Positions 25,996-38,401 of a stretch of 64,000 nucleotides of DNA are shown in pieces. Numbering within the stretch: position 1 is the stretch's first letter; each line of letters begins with the position of its first letter. The position numbers and the translations under genes are program-made. Source of the stretch: Megamerina dolium (Eukaryota; Arthropoda; Insecta; Diptera; Megamerinidae); assembly GCA_963854835.1 (NCBI GenBank), contig OY978525.1:97295388-97359387 (forward strand), read 5' to 3'. The notes under the pieces were generated by a model, which had not been told where the DNA came from, did not search any database, and saw only the letters and a list, made by a program, of their open reading frames with translations.

Positions 25996-28900
25996 TTACG
26001 AATAACGCATGTTGCCGTAGTTAATACCAGAGGGTCGACGCATACGTCGTGCACGTTGAGAACGTTGATTGGGAAAACCACGCATTGGACTGCCTGGTTG
26101 TTGATCGTGATTACGTTGATTTGGCGAGGCATTACGCGAATTGCCAGGAGCTTCTGAGTTCAAACGAAAAAGAAATTAAATACCAAAAGACATGTAAAAA
26201 AAAGATGCAATAAATTTACCATGCCAAATAATGGGCGTTGGTCGACCGCCACGCTGTAATCCTCTGGATGCTCTACGTGCAGGTGTTGATACTTTTGTTG
26301 CCTTCGATCTGGTGTTAATTGAAGGTGAGGTTGTTGCTTCGGCTTCACGGCCTTCCTCCTAGAATGTACAATTTTACAAACATCAGTTTAAGCAGTGTAT
26401 TTACAAAGCTACATATACTGCTTACCTCCACTTCTTCAACGGCTGGTTTTTCACCCTCAGATGATACGCCGTCCATACCCTCATTATCTTCAGAAGTTGC
26501 TTCAACTTGATTCTGTTGAATGTCCTGTATTTCAGATTGTGTAGCGCCACTACTGTGGTGACCTAGTGTGAAAAGTAAAACAACATATGCTATAGAGCTC
26601 TGTGTACAGACCACTGCATTTCACTTACTTTCACTGTCTACATTTTCAGCAGGTTCAAAACGTGCCGCCTCAACATCATCTTCATCAACATCTTCACTAT
26701 TCTCGGCGGCAACAGCACTCACTGCTGATACTTTGGCGGCGGTAGCAGCCGCATTCTTGTTCTCCTCAGATGTCACATCATCTGTATTGTTTTGTGAATA
26801 ATCCTCTGGTGCGAAATCCTCCTCTTCTTCTTCCTCCTCCTCCTCCTCTGCCACAGCGCTCTCGTCGACAGCTTCATTCTGTACAATCTTACTGTCGTTT
26901 TCGTCGGAATGTCTAAACTTGGAACCACCTTGTGAGGAGCTATTTGCGAAATCAAAAATATAATTTGCGAAATTAAGGATTGAAGATGGAAAATTTACCT
27001 ATCTGAACGTCGACTGCCGCTAGGATCTTGCTCGCCGGCATCTGGTGTGCCCATACCTTGTTGCAACATCATCAGTGTGGCCTTCTGTTGGCGCGTAAAG
27101 GTCGATGTAGTCTGCTTCCATGAAATGCCACCCGATTCGCCACTACCACTGCTAATCGTCTGACTTTGCTGGTGGCTATCTTGTTGCTGGCTGTGAGCCA
27201 AAGCTGCCGCTTGGCTGGTGCTCGCATCGCTGGCGTATGGTGCGTGTTCGGCGTGATCATCTATGCCGGAGGTGCATTGCACCTGATTTTCAACACATTC
27301 ATCCACCTCCACTTCGTTGTTAGTCTGTATGTTGCTTTCATTCACCTCGGGGCATTCATTCTCATCGATATCAGCATCCTGTTCGTAGGAATCTTCATAA
27401 CCCTCGTGCTCGGCATCACCATCGGCCGGACCGTCATCAGCCTCAGTCATGCCATCGTCCTCCTCGGAGTCCACCACGACAATATCATCCTCTTGGTCAC
27501 GCTGTGAGGAGGTGGGGACCTGATACTCGACATCAATTCCCGAGTCTGTGATGCCCACCAATATGGCCTCCTCGCCGCCGTGCATCGGTGTGCGTATACG
27601 TTTCGGTATTTTGCTTGCCTTATCGGGTCCGCATTCCTCAGCGCTTGTCGATGAGTCTCCGTCGACGTCACGCGGACGTTTATGACTGCCAGAAGAGCCG
27701 GCCTGAGTGGTGGTTACATTACTGCTAGATGGTGTGTGGCGACTGTGACTGCTGACCGCAATATGCGAAGTGGAACTGGTTGTACCCGATGTACTGGGTT
27801 GTTGGCTGTTGTTGGGATCTTGCTGTAAATTGGGCGATGGTGCATTCTGAGACGAACCTTCAACACGAGGAGACACCAACGCTACCACCTGTTGCTGACC
27901 ACCACTAACTAGCAATTGCGATTCGTTCTGCTGGGGCTGCTGCACACTTTCGGCTTCCTGTGAACTTTCAGCGGTTGCGGTGGAGCCCATGGGCGGTATA
28001 GCTGCCACGGCCACTGAGGCTGAACTAGTGGAAGGCATGTAGTCGGTGTGCGATGACGTTGGCGACGAGGACATGGACTCGACAGAAGTGCTGCCCGTGG
28101 TGTGTACCTGCTGCTGCGGTGGCACCAAAGCGGTATTACTGCATGCGGCAGCTGTTGTGGACGTACTCGAAGACGATGAGGATGACGACGTAGAGGTGGT
28201 TGAGCCACCAGCTGCTGTCTGCTGACTTGTTGGCAGAATTGCAGCAGTACGACTATTTTGCACCGATATTGGGCGGATGCTGGCTAGCGGTGTCTCTCCA
28301 CCGCGCCAAGGCGTCACTGTAGCTGACTGGTGCACCGGGGTCGATCCGGACATGGGCTTTACGTTGGCTGTGCGTGGTGACGATTCTGAAATGCAACCCT
28401 TTTCGCTGATGGTGACAGAACTGGTCGACGGCTTGGCCGATTGCTGCAGACCCAATTGCCGGCTCAGTTGATTGATGCGCATTAATAGTGATTCGTTTTC
28501 GCGGGTCAAACGCGCAATTGCCTCCTTGTTAAGGTTGCTTTGATCCAGCAGGTCCTTCTCTACGCGAGCCAATGTCTCTTCGTATTGGCTCTTAATGCCG
28601 CTAATGGCCGACTCATGATTTTCAGCAGCCTGCACAAATGTCTGCATTTTGGCTTTTGTTGCGGCTAGCTCTTGTGCCACCGCATTCTTCGACTCAGTGA
28701 TGGCAACGAGACGCGACTTGGCATCACGTAGTAGTGTTTTTGTGCGATCATCTATTTCAGCGGACGCCTTCAAATCTTCATAGTCTTTGCGTATTTTGTC
28801 GCTCTCCTCCTGCATGGTGCGTATAACATTGTTGAGGCTTTCGATTTGAACACGTTGACGTTCTATCTCTGCATTGAGATTAGCACCCGCATCGGCGGTT

Positions 28901-31900
28901 CCGGCGGCATTCGAGCTCGCACCCAATTCCATGCTGTCCGAAGTGGCGGCTGCAGCATTGGCGCCACTGGCACCCTCAGCTCCAGTTGCTGTTGTCTTAC
29001 TGGACAGCTCCAGGTAGGAGTCCTTGTATCGTTTGGCAATTTTGCGTATTTGCACTTCCTTATTTTTGGAATCCTGCAACTGTGCCTCTTTAGATTCGAG
29101 GTCCTCCGTCATTTTCTGCATTGACTCCTCCTTGTGCAACAATTTATTCTTCATTTCCATCACCTCCTGCATTATGCGTGCATTGTTTTGTCTTACAGTC
29201 GCCAAATCGTCGGCCAACTTTTTCTTTTCATCACTGAGTTGTTGTACTTGGCGCTCAAATGCTGCTTGTTCTGCTCCAAGACGAGCAATATCAGCCTTGG
29301 CTGCATTCAATTCATCGTTGGCCTGTTTGAGCAAATCTTTCTCGTTTGTCAACATTTTAGCAAGATTTTCACGCTCCATCTGTAGCCGTTTGAATTCCTC
29401 CGGATTCTTGTTACTCTTTTCGACCAGTACATTGGCACGTTGGCGCCATCGAATGGCCTCCGAGCGCAATGACGTATTCTCCGTAGTAAGTTCTTCCATT
29501 TTTAGGCTGAGTTCGCGATTTTGATTTTGCAGCGGGAAGAGTTCGTCCTCCACAATACCAATGCGCTCGTTCAGCTCCTTGATGCGTGCCTCCAACTCAT
29601 TGCGCTCCTCACGTAAAATGCGATTGCTATCCGTGATAGCGTTCAGCGTCTCAATTTTACGCAATATCTCCTCGTGTTTCGATGCAGACTCTACAATTGT
29701 CTCCGACTTAGCACGCTCCTGATTGAGGAAGCCATTCAACTCGTTCACCTTCTTCTGCAATATGGTATTCTCTGATATTAGGCGAGCACTTTCCGCCTTC
29801 AGTATATCGACCCTGGCTTCGGTGAGATCCTTCTCCTTGCGCAAATATTTAATTATCTGCAACAGTTGGTCGCAACTCTTTTCATCGCCCTCCAAAGCGG
29901 AACGATTCAATTCAGTTATAGAAGTGTCCATTGCATTGGATTCATTCATCGACGAGGTCTCTGATCTACTCTGCGTGAGTAGAGACAGCTTTGTGGTCAA
30001 TGCTTCAATTTGATCGTGCAAATGTGAGTTGAGACTGTTCAGGTCAACGATGCGCTTCTCTAGTTCCTGCTTTTCATTTTGCAACATTTCAAAGGTGCCA
30101 TCATGTGAACGTCTCAGTTCCTCATATGCACTCTTAGCAGCATCACGTTCAGTCGTGAGCGAACCTATTTGATCTTGCACCTGCAGGATACAAAAATTGA
30201 TTTTTTTTTAATTAATAAGAGATTCAGTTAACCTATACATACCTTGCTTAATTCGGCCTTCAGTTTCGACAACTCTTGTATGTCGGCTGAATGCAGCACC
30301 ATTTCATTGGCGTACTTGTTCTCCACGACATTCAACGATTCCGACAGCTTGGTATTCTCTGCACGCAATGTACGCAAATCGCGATTACATTCACTTAACT
30401 TGTGTAGAGCATCCTTTAGATCTGCTTGTGACTTCCTCAGCTGATCGGTTTGAGTTTGATTTGGCGCATCAGTTACCGACGCAATCTGTACTTCGGCTTC
30501 GAGCTCGACAATCTTTGATTTTAAATTCAATTCGGTCATCTTAAGTTGCTTTATTTCAGCTTCGGACTTGGCTACAAGGGCTTTGTGCACTTCATTCAAG
30601 TTTCTTATCTCCGTTTCGGCGCTTTGTGACATCTTAAAGTATTGGTCGGCATGTTGACGTGCTTTAGTCAACTCATTGGTCAAAGATGTCACCTCAATCT
30701 TGGCCTCTTCGTATTTCACCTCAAAATCGCGTGCCTTCTTGTTGGCCAACGCAATCGGGTTGTCACCCTTTGAGGGAGTCAAGCTCTCTTGCAATTTTTT
30801 GCTAAGTTCATCGATTTGCTTGGACTTGGCAGTCAGTTCTTCGCGCACTGTAATCAGCTCTGCGCGTAACTTATCCGCTTGGGCTTTCTCATCCTCCATA
30901 CGCTGTTGCGCTGTTTCTGTTTGTCGTTTTAAGTCGTTGACTGTATCGCGGAAACGATCTTCTTCCTCTTGGAAGCGTCGACGTTGTGCCGATAACTCAC
31001 GCACCGTTTCATCCAAACGTTGCTCTAAGCGGGCACGTCCTTCCATTTCAGAACGCTCCAAATTCGACTTGATTAACTCTAAATTATTCAGAAGCAGGTC
31101 CTGATTTTGATATTCACGATGGAAAGCCTCCTTCTCGGATTGCAAACGAGCTGTGGCATCCTTGAGTATACGATTCTCATGACGGAATTGATTCAATTCG
31201 CTTTCAGTGGACGAATGATTGCGTTGCACTTTCATAATTTCGTCCTTAAGGAAACGCACAGTCTGTTCGTGTTTTATGATGGTGCTCTCATAGTTCTTGT
31301 TGCGATCTTCGAGTGCAGTTATTTGCTGCTTGTATGTGGCAATATTCTTCTGCTGCAGTTTTATTTGTTCTTTTGTGTACTCCAATGAGGACATCAACTT
31401 GCAATTGGTCGATGTTAGTTCGCGAACTTCAGTACGCATCGAGTCGAATTGTTCATTCAAGATCTTCTCGTTATTCTTCTTCTCCTTTGTATAATACTCA
31501 TGTTGTTCCTTCAGCGTTTTATACTGTTCCTTAACCTCGCTCAACTCATGCTCCAAATCGCGTATACGTCTGTCAGCGTTAGGGCCGCTGCCGCTCTTCT
31601 TGACATGACCATTATTTTTTTGAAGTTCTTCCTGCGTGCTGGAATCTCCGTCACCCATTGCATCATCTTCAATGTCACTGAGATCCATTTTGCTTGATTT
31701 GTTCAGCGACTTTTGCAGATCAAAGTACATTTTCTTGTAGCGTTCACATTTGCTCAGTAACGTTGCTACAGTGTTATTTTGCTGATTCAATGTTTCCTGC
31801 ATGTTTTGGAACTTTTTCAAGGTCGTCTCCATTTTCTCATTGTACAAAGATTCGTCAAATTCTTGTTTAAGTGCTTCTGCTTCTTCTAATTTTGTGCTCA

Positions 31901-33856
31901 AGTCACGCACAAGCAACAACAGTTTCTGATTGTTCTCTTGCAATTCGGTAATATTGCTGAAAGTGACCAGCTTTTTCGAAATTACTTCATCTGTTGTTGT
32001 TAGACTGCCACAACGTGATGACCCGTTTTCTGTGGTAAGACCAATGCGTAGCTGCTCAACCTCTTTAAGCAAATAGCAAACCTGGCGACTTAGATCGGAT
32101 TGCGAGTGCTTCAGTTTCTTGTTGTCGCGTTCGATCAAGTTCATTTTGGAATGTGCATTGGTCATGAGTTCTTCCATGTCAGCATTCTTACTAATTAACT
32201 CATCACGTTGTTGAGCCAAAATATTATTGGTCTCAATAAGTTTTTCATAGTCAAGTTCTTGTTTCTTAATGATTGGCGCCTTTTCAGTCAACTCACTGAG
32301 AATGGTCTTTAGCTGAAGATTGATGCGTGAGTTATCGCGCTTTTGTATTTCCAAGTCTTCAGATGTTTTCACATACAATGAATACAATTCTGTTAGCGAC
32401 ATGTCGGCCCTGATAAGGCGACTTGCAACTGCAGCGGTTGGTGCTAATTTCGCTATCGCGGTTTCTGTACTTTCGTGTTGCACTTCTTTGAGCAGATCAT
32501 TAGCATGTGTGATCTCCGTTTTCAGGGATTCAATAATCTTATCCTTCTCCTCAAGAACTTGCTCGTTTTTGAGCACAGTCGCTTTGAAATTTGTCTCCAA
32601 CTCACCATACTGGTCACTCGATTCAGCCAACAGACGTTTAAGGTCGGCTATCACGGCACCCAATTCATTACGTTCTATATCTATATCATCACAATTGCTT
32701 TTATATAGTTCAGCCAGTTTGGTCTTTGCCTCTAATTCCTTCTTGTAATAGTCCATCATTTTGTTGGCTTCCTCATTCTGATTAAGCATTTTGCTAGTCA
32801 GTTCCTGTATATTGTTGTTCAGACGGTCAATGGTTTCCTTGTATTGAGCACATTGTGATTGCGCTATTTTCAATTGTTCGATTTTGTCAGTTAGACGTGC
32901 CTCCATGTGTATCGACTGCATAGTATTATCACGACGAATTGTCTGCAATTCATTGATATTACGATTCAGGTCATCCGTAAGTGTTTGAATTTGATTCTGG
33001 AACATTGCACGCTCCTGCTCTATGCGATGTTCCTTCAGTTCCAGCGATGATTCCTTACTCTGAATTTCATCGAGGCGTGCAATTGCTTCACATTTACTGT
33101 TAATTGCATTTCTCAATTGTTGTTGGAACGATCGTACTTCTAGTCGAAGACATTCCAGTTCCGAGTTTTTACGTTCTATTGCGCTCATCAGCGAATCACG
33201 TTCATCGGCAATGGTATTCCTTTCAGTACGTAATACAGCAATTTCTTTTTCATAGTTATTTGTTGCTTCCAAAAGGTTTGTGCGTTCTGCTGATACACTA
33301 TCAAGTTGCGCGCGCAACTCAGATATATTTTTATTGGAATTCTGTAATTTTACTTCATAGTCTTCAATTTGCGACTGCAATTCTTCGGTCTTTTGTTCAT
33401 AATCATCTGCAATGTACGAATAGTAACATTAAATTTAATTCCGACAACATAATTTAAAATGAACCCATTACAAATAAATCTATTTGCATCATTAGAACAT
33501 TTACAATAATAGTCAATGGAATACACTGAAAAATGTACAAAAATTTAATATTTCCTGATATTTTTTGCCGGTAAGCACAATTTCGTTTTATTATTATGGC
33601 GTCCACATTGTACATTCGCCGCCATTAACAAAATTGCAAACCAAGAATTTACATCGCACCAAACAAATAGAAAATGTATTTTATACAACATATATGTTTA
33701 CTCACGCAGTCGATTTGCACTGGCTTTTTCTTTGCAATATTCATCGAAAAATCCATCTAAATAATTCTTCAATTTAGTCTGTACTTGTGGCGGCGTCTGC
33801 TCCAGGTCTTCAGCAGTCAATATATTTGTTAGCAACTGCGGTCCGGCGAGATCCAT
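25996..33856 (-). CDS. Mtor: Megator/Tpr nucleoporin of the nuclear basket, seven exons
   Basis: Minus-strand coding exons, in order: 33856-33706, 33406-30243, 30180-26999, 26939-26629, 26562-26426, 26358-26220 and 26153-25996. All junctions are GT-AG and all phases agree, giving 2413 codons plus TAA. I recall Drosophila Megator as about 2350 residues. The start MDLAGPQLLTNIL is the only in-frame ATG of exon 1. Residues 51 to about 1700 are almost continuous heptad coiled coil (K/E/Q/L-rich). Then come Ser/Thr/Gln/Ala-rich low complexity, basic nuclear-import-like clusters (KRPRD near 1935, KIPKRIR near 1963) and acidic stretches including a ten-glutamate run near 2196. The tail is Arg/Asn/Gly-rich, ending MRYS. 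Tpr-family proteins anchor to Nup153 by the coiled coil and form the basket filaments. In flies Mtor also acts in the spindle matrix, Mad1-Mad2 anchoring and dosage-compensation chromatin. The exon chain and family are seen in the sequence; roles come from orthologs. Confidence 0.95.
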
Positions 33857-34700
33857 TTCTCTGCAATTTATTTTACCTCTACACGAATTTTAAACAAATA
33901 CGATTGTAATACACTGTATTTTGTGATTTTATTTGGTTAAATTTATTATTACTGCGCGTATAAAATGAATAAAACACTAAATGTTCACACAACGGCAAAC
34001 TTATGTGCCATATTTCTGCATTGAAACAGAATGAGCAAGTGAAAATGTCGAAAAAGTTAAACACAGCATTGCCAGATATAAATATTTGTAATGATAGTAA
34101 AGCATGGTACCCATTGTTCTAATATACGATATAACAGCTGTTTTGCATGTTAATATTTTGTGTTGGGCAATTACTTTGGAAACTTAATTCATGTAGCTTT
34201 TGTAATACATATTTTTTTTTTGGGTGGTAATATCGTAATATATGAAAACTAAATACTCAGTTATCCTGTTATTATCCAAATCATGTTGTATCGTATCGTA
34301 TCGTATTGTTGAAGGCTGTTAAATATATAATTCTACAATACTTTTGGGTAAATTTTTGGAAATTCTATTTACATTTATTTACATTATTTATAAACAGAAT
34401 TAAATGAAATTAAATGAATTAAAATGAATTTACAAAACCCATTCAAGGTTACTATTTGTCGAATTATTAATACGTCAAATATAGAGCACGAGAAGAATTC
34501 ATGTAAGTATAAGTGTTCAAAAGACGTTATACTATGACATGGATATAAAAGCTTACTGAGAGGTTATAAAGGTAATCAATGCCTTTTTTTTAATGAAATG
34601 AAAATTTTATTTATTTCTTTAATAATATCGCTGTGAAAACAGTGTTGCCAATTTAGCCTTTTCGAGGCCAGATCTATAATTTTTTGCTCATTTAGCTTCG
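33857..34700. other. Mtor 5' flank
   Basis: This is the expected location of the Mtor 5' UTR and promoter on the minus strand. I found no unambiguous TATA, DRE or initiator. Simple repeats include TCGTATCGTATCGTATTG near 34290-34310 and a triple AAATGAAATTAAATGAATTAAAATGAA run near 34400. No gene is seen on either strand. Confidence 0.4.
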
Positions 34701-34879
34701 AAATTTAAGTTTTAGCTTCATGGCACTTTTTAGCCTTTTCTTTTTTTCAAACTCGCTTTTTTTTAAGACAATCCTCTACAATATATTTGTAGTAGTAACA
34801 CCAAATTGTATAAATTCAGTGCAACGCTGTTACAAAGCAAACATATTTTTTTATGAGAATTACCACATGGCAGTAACAC

Positions 34880-35380
34880 GTTTAGGCCAACATAGAGTTT
34901 GTTCGCTAACTGACAACTTTCAACAATTAATAACAATTTTCAGGAATAGGACAGTTATAGAAGTGTGCATTGCATTGGATTCGTTCATCGACGAGACTGT
35001 GGTTTCTGATCTACTCTGCGTGAGCAGAGAGAGCTTTGTGGTCAATCATTCAATTTGATCGTGCAAATGTGAGTTGAGACTGTACAGACCAACGATGCGT
35101 TTCACTTTCAACTTAGCAACTCAGGCATAAAAGATGTACTGCACTGCAAGAACGGACAACTGAACAACTGATAAGTTAATCTTAGTTAAACCCGTTTAAG
35201 CTTAGTTTAACGATTGTTAACAATTTTCAACAGGAAAGCGTTCGCGTACTTGATTTATGTGACAGAGAATCCAAAAATGAGAGAGCAAAATTTGAAGAGA
35301 TCTAATAGTTGCAAGTTTCTGATATGTTTCCGTTCGCTTACTTTCTGTACGTTTTCTCACATTGAGAGTGTAATTTGTTT
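34880..35380. mobile_element. MITE-like composite carrying a copied Mtor segment
   Basis: The left part (34899-34943: GTTCGCTAAC...AACTTTCAACAATT...TAACAATTTTCA) matches the inner sequence of the 528-bp MITE at 40708 (GTTCGCTAACAAAAAACTTTCAAC...). The matching continuation resumes at about 35210 (GATTGTTAACAATTTTCAAC) and runs through diverged TTTCTGATA...TTTTCTCACATTGAGAGTG blocks. Between these halves lies about 260 bp of foreign sequence that includes 154 bp copied from Mtor exon 3. This is either insertion into, or capture by, a decayed MITE. The outer boundaries are not clear. Confidence 0.5.
34952..35105 (-). pseudogene. Partial duplicate of Mtor exon 3
   Basis: This stretch aligns with Mtor exon 3 at about 29913-30060, in the same orientation, at roughly 85-90 percent identity by eye. 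Shared landmarks are CAGTTATAGAAGTG, TGCATTGGATTC, TTCATCGACGAG, CTGATCTACTCTGCGTGAG and CAATTTGATCGTGCAAATGT. It has a small insertion (extra bases in GACTGTGGTTTC) and many substitutions, with no flanking exons or splice sites. It encodes nothing complete. It is embedded in MITE-like DNA about 1.1 kb upstream of the parent gene's start. Plus-strand transcription across it would give RNA antisense to Mtor mRNA. Confidence 0.85.
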
Positions 35381-35390
35381 TTATTTTCTT

Positions 35391-35655
35391 AGACCCAGTT
35401 TTTCAGTATGAGTTTAAACTAGGTTTAAACCAAGTTTACATAAACGGAGTTTAAATTTAAACATTTTTTAAGCACAGCAATAAAAGATGTACTGGAGTGC
35501 AAGAACGGACAGTTGAACAACTGATAAGCTAATCTTAGTTAAACCCAGCTAGATTGGGCGTTTTAGCTACATTGATTTTTTACTGAAAACATGTTAATCG
35601 AGTTTAACTTTATTTTAAACGACAAATAGAGTTAAATTTGCACTGAAAACTGGCG
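35391..35655. mobile_element. MITE with CCAGTTTTTCAGTA-type inverted ends
   Basis: The left end reads CCCAGTTTTTCAGTATGAG followed by TTTAAACTAGGTTTAAACC. The right end (GCACTGAAAACTGGCGC, about 35640-35656), read in reverse, gives GCGCCAGTTTTCAGTGC. The interior is AGTTTAAA/GTTTAAC-rich. The piece AACGGACAGTTGAACAACTG followed by ATAAGC at about 35504 duplicates 35152-35180, so this element and the Mtor-bearing composite share sequence. A single end of the same family occurs at 37975-38060. Confidence 0.5.
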
Positions 35656-36744
35656 CTTAATTACAGAAGAGGATGGTAGTGTAAGGGAACAAACTTATAT
35701 TTGGCTCCATTATCATTCTTTTCTGTTAAATAGTCAGCTGTGTTGCGCGAAGTATTTGTTTCTATTAGAGGATATACAAGAAAAAAATTCGAGGAAATTG
35801 GATTGCTGTTAAAAGATTCGAGGTTGCAAATTGTAATCAACACTTTCTGGCTTCACTGCGCATTCTAAAAGAAGTACACCGATGCTACAACACCTTTTAA
35901 CACTGGAATGCAGCCCTGCTCATAAGAATGCGAAACTGAAGCTCCACTCCAAGTTTTTAGGCATTCCGGGTTTCGAAGTCGTTCAGGCTTTTCAGAAGTT
36001 ATTTAATGTTGAAGCACTTGGACAACAACATTGCAAAAACTAACTGTACTTCGCTTGAGCACGAAGGGGTAACTATATTATGAATAAGAATGCGTCAAAA
36101 ACTTAGAAAATACTTTATATAGCCCCAGTTGCACATCTATGTAATATTCGTACTATTGTCGAAATCTAATTTCGAATGTTTTCTAAAGAAATGAAATTTA
36201 TTCATAAAATGTTATTGAATGACCATAATATAAGTACATCATACCATAAATATGCTAATCTATGATTATTTTTATTCATTTTAACCTAAATTTGAAACCT
36301 AAATTACACACTTTCTATTATTCCTGTAATTCATGGGCTCAAGCAGAAAAAAGGGTTTTATCGCCTTCGTGTTTTACAATTGGTGCATTTGGCTGTGCAC
36401 TTGTAAATTATATTATGCATTTGCAACAAACTATGAGCACACCTTACGTCGGGTCTCCAAAGGCAAAAATTATTGGCTACCATCTGTCATTTTCAGTGCC
36501 AAGTATAAGTTTTATCAGTGGCAATATTTGTGTGAGAGAATGTTTTTTATTTTGATAAAAGCATTTGAAAAATGGCGTTAAGCACTTCATTGAAGCGCTT
36601 AAAAATTCAAAAAGACTACAAAAAGTTGATGAAGAAAAGCGAGGAAAGAAAAACAATTTTTTTCTTTTACATTTGTTATTTTAGTAAACATTGGTGTTTG
36701 TACTCGACTCGTACGATACAGTAGTCAATCGTGCTGGATTATAA
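35656..36744. other. Intergenic DNA, no supported gene
   Basis: 35860-36050 has somewhat coding-like composition (CACTGGAATGCAGCCCTGCT, CATTCCGGGTTTCGAAGTCG) but no frame long enough to call. It may be old transposon sequence. A plus-strand frame at 36333-36581 shows no family features. Confidence 0.4.
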
Positions 36745-36835
36745 AAGCCTAGACAGACGGCAGCCTAATTCCGGATTACCGAGTTAATTCGAATTAACCC
36801 GGGCATTAACTGCAGCTAATCCGCATTAACTCTAA
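36745..36835 (+). mobile_element. Truncated MITE head interrupted by a second copy
   Basis: The first 90 bp of the TAGCCTAGACAGACGGCAGC-type MITE (starting AGCCTAGACAG) breaks off at CCGCATTAACTC. The next copy then begins after a TAA. Because TAA flanks the other copies too, this looks like one MITE inserted in another. Confidence 0.65.
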
Positions 36836-37799
36836 TAGCCTAGACAGACGGCAGCCTAATTCCGGATTACCGAGTTAATTCGAATTAACTCGGGCATTAG
36901 CTGCAGCTAATCCACATAAACTCTATAAGTTAATTCTCAAAATAAAAGAGGATTAGGACAATTTGATATGGCAACACTGCTGAAAATTTTCTATTGTGAA
37001 TTTTTCTCGATCCATTTTACAAAATATTAGGTATGTTCGCTTATAAAAAACTTTCAACAATTGTTAACAGTTTTCGACGTAAAAAGCGCTGGCGAACAAA
37101 TAAATCCAGCTGTCAATTACGAACTGTGAATGTCAATTTACAAGTTTCTGATAGTTTTCAGTTCACGTACTTCTTGTAGATTTTCTCATATCGAGAGTGA
37201 CAGTTGACAGAAATTGATAGCGATAGTAATGTAAATGAGCAGACCTAATAAAACAGCAATCAGCCGTTTAGTTAATCCGCAATAGCTTAAACAGACGGCA
37301 GCCTAATCCAGCCTGATTGCTGTTTTATTAGGTCTGCTCATTTACATTACTATCGCTATCAATTTCTGTCAACTGTCACTCTCGATATGAGAAAATCTAC
37401 AAGAAGTACGTGAACTGAAAACTATCAGAAACTTGTAAATTGACATTCACAGTTCGTAATTGACAGCTGGATTTATTTGTTCGCCAGCGCTTTTCATGTT
37501 GAAAACTGTTAACAATTATTGAAAGTTTTTTGTTGCGAACACACCTAATATTTTGTAAAATGGATCGAGAAAAATTCACAATAGAAAATTTTCAGCAGTG
37601 TTGCCATATCAAATTGTCCTAATCCTCTTTTATTTTGAGAATTAACTTATAGAGTTTATGTGGATTAGCTGCAGCTAATGCCCGAGTTAATTCGAATTAA
37701 CTCGGTAATCCGGAATTAGGCTGCCATCTGTCAGGTTAATATTTTATTCGGACTAATTTCGCCGGTAATCTGGATTAACGTTGCTGTCTGTCTAGGCTA
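36836..37799. mobile_element. Palindromic MITE, about 430-bp arms, 49-bp loop
   Basis: A TAGCCTAGACAGACGGCAGC-type MITE runs from 36836 to about 37263. Nearly the same sequence then returns in inverted orientation from 37313 to about 37735, followed by the normal MITE 3' end (CTGTCTAGGCTA, ending 37799) and a TAA. The two arms share variants absent from the copies at 40708 and 52529: the GGACAATTTGATATGG block, CTATAAGTTAATT and CATTAGCTGCAG. The inverted arm therefore arose locally from the forward arm. The arms differ at a few sites (for example GTATGTTCGCTTATAAAA against GTGTGTTCGCAACAAAAA). A transcript could fold into a long hairpin, but no promoter was identified. Confidence 0.85.
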
Positions 37800-37974
37800 T
37801 AATATGTACACAATGCACCAACAACTGTTTCCGTACGAAATGTACGATCAGTTTCGCTCTTCGCTTACATTTGACTAAACTTGACGAAAAATTTTGTTAA
37901 GTACAATACACATACACATACAAATCGTAGCTGATTTAAGCCAACGCATGCATATTTTAGTTGCGCTCTTAGGG

Positions 37975-38060
37975 CCAGTTTTTCAGTACGAGTTTAAACC
38001 ATGTTTAAGTAGTAAATGGAGTTTAAATATAAACTCAGTTTAAACCGCAGATATTTTTCA
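37975..38060. repeat. Solitary MITE end (CCAGTTTTTCAGTA type)
   Basis: GGGCCAGTTTTTCAGTACGA and the following TTTAAACCATGTTTAA...GGAGTTTAAAT match the left end of the 35391 element. No matching right end was found nearby. Confidence 0.5.
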
Positions 38061-38401
38061 GGGTAACACTGTTTTTTTACATTTTTGATTTCATCGGTTT
38101 CTAAATTAAGAAAACAGTGTATATTATACTAAAATAAATTTAAATAACTGTGAGAAATTGTGGAATAGATATTCAATTTACTATTTACTGTTCATTTACC
38201 GCCGACCGATTCACCGTCGTCCGCCTTAATTCTGGTTTGTGATTCTAATTGATTTATTACTCATATTCTCACTTCGTTCATTTTCTTATTTTGACAGACA
38301 GTTTTATATTTCGAATATACTGTCAAGTTCTGATAATTCGTTAATTTACAATTACAATTTTTCATTTAATCGTTTCAAAGAATTTAAGTAGGAGATATTT
38401 A

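Noticed and set aside
26821..26852. Trinucleotide run as an independent microsatellite
   Set aside because: It is the in-frame poly-glutamate tract of Mtor exon 4.
27166..29524. Long plus-strand frames opposite Mtor exon 3
   Set aside because: They are antisense shadows of the glutamate/glutamine/serine-rich coding strand, with Leu/Cys/Ser-rich unnatural composition and no independent features.
30676..33457. Plus-strand frames opposite Mtor exon 2
   Set aside because: Same reason: they arise from the codon pattern of the coiled-coil coding strand.
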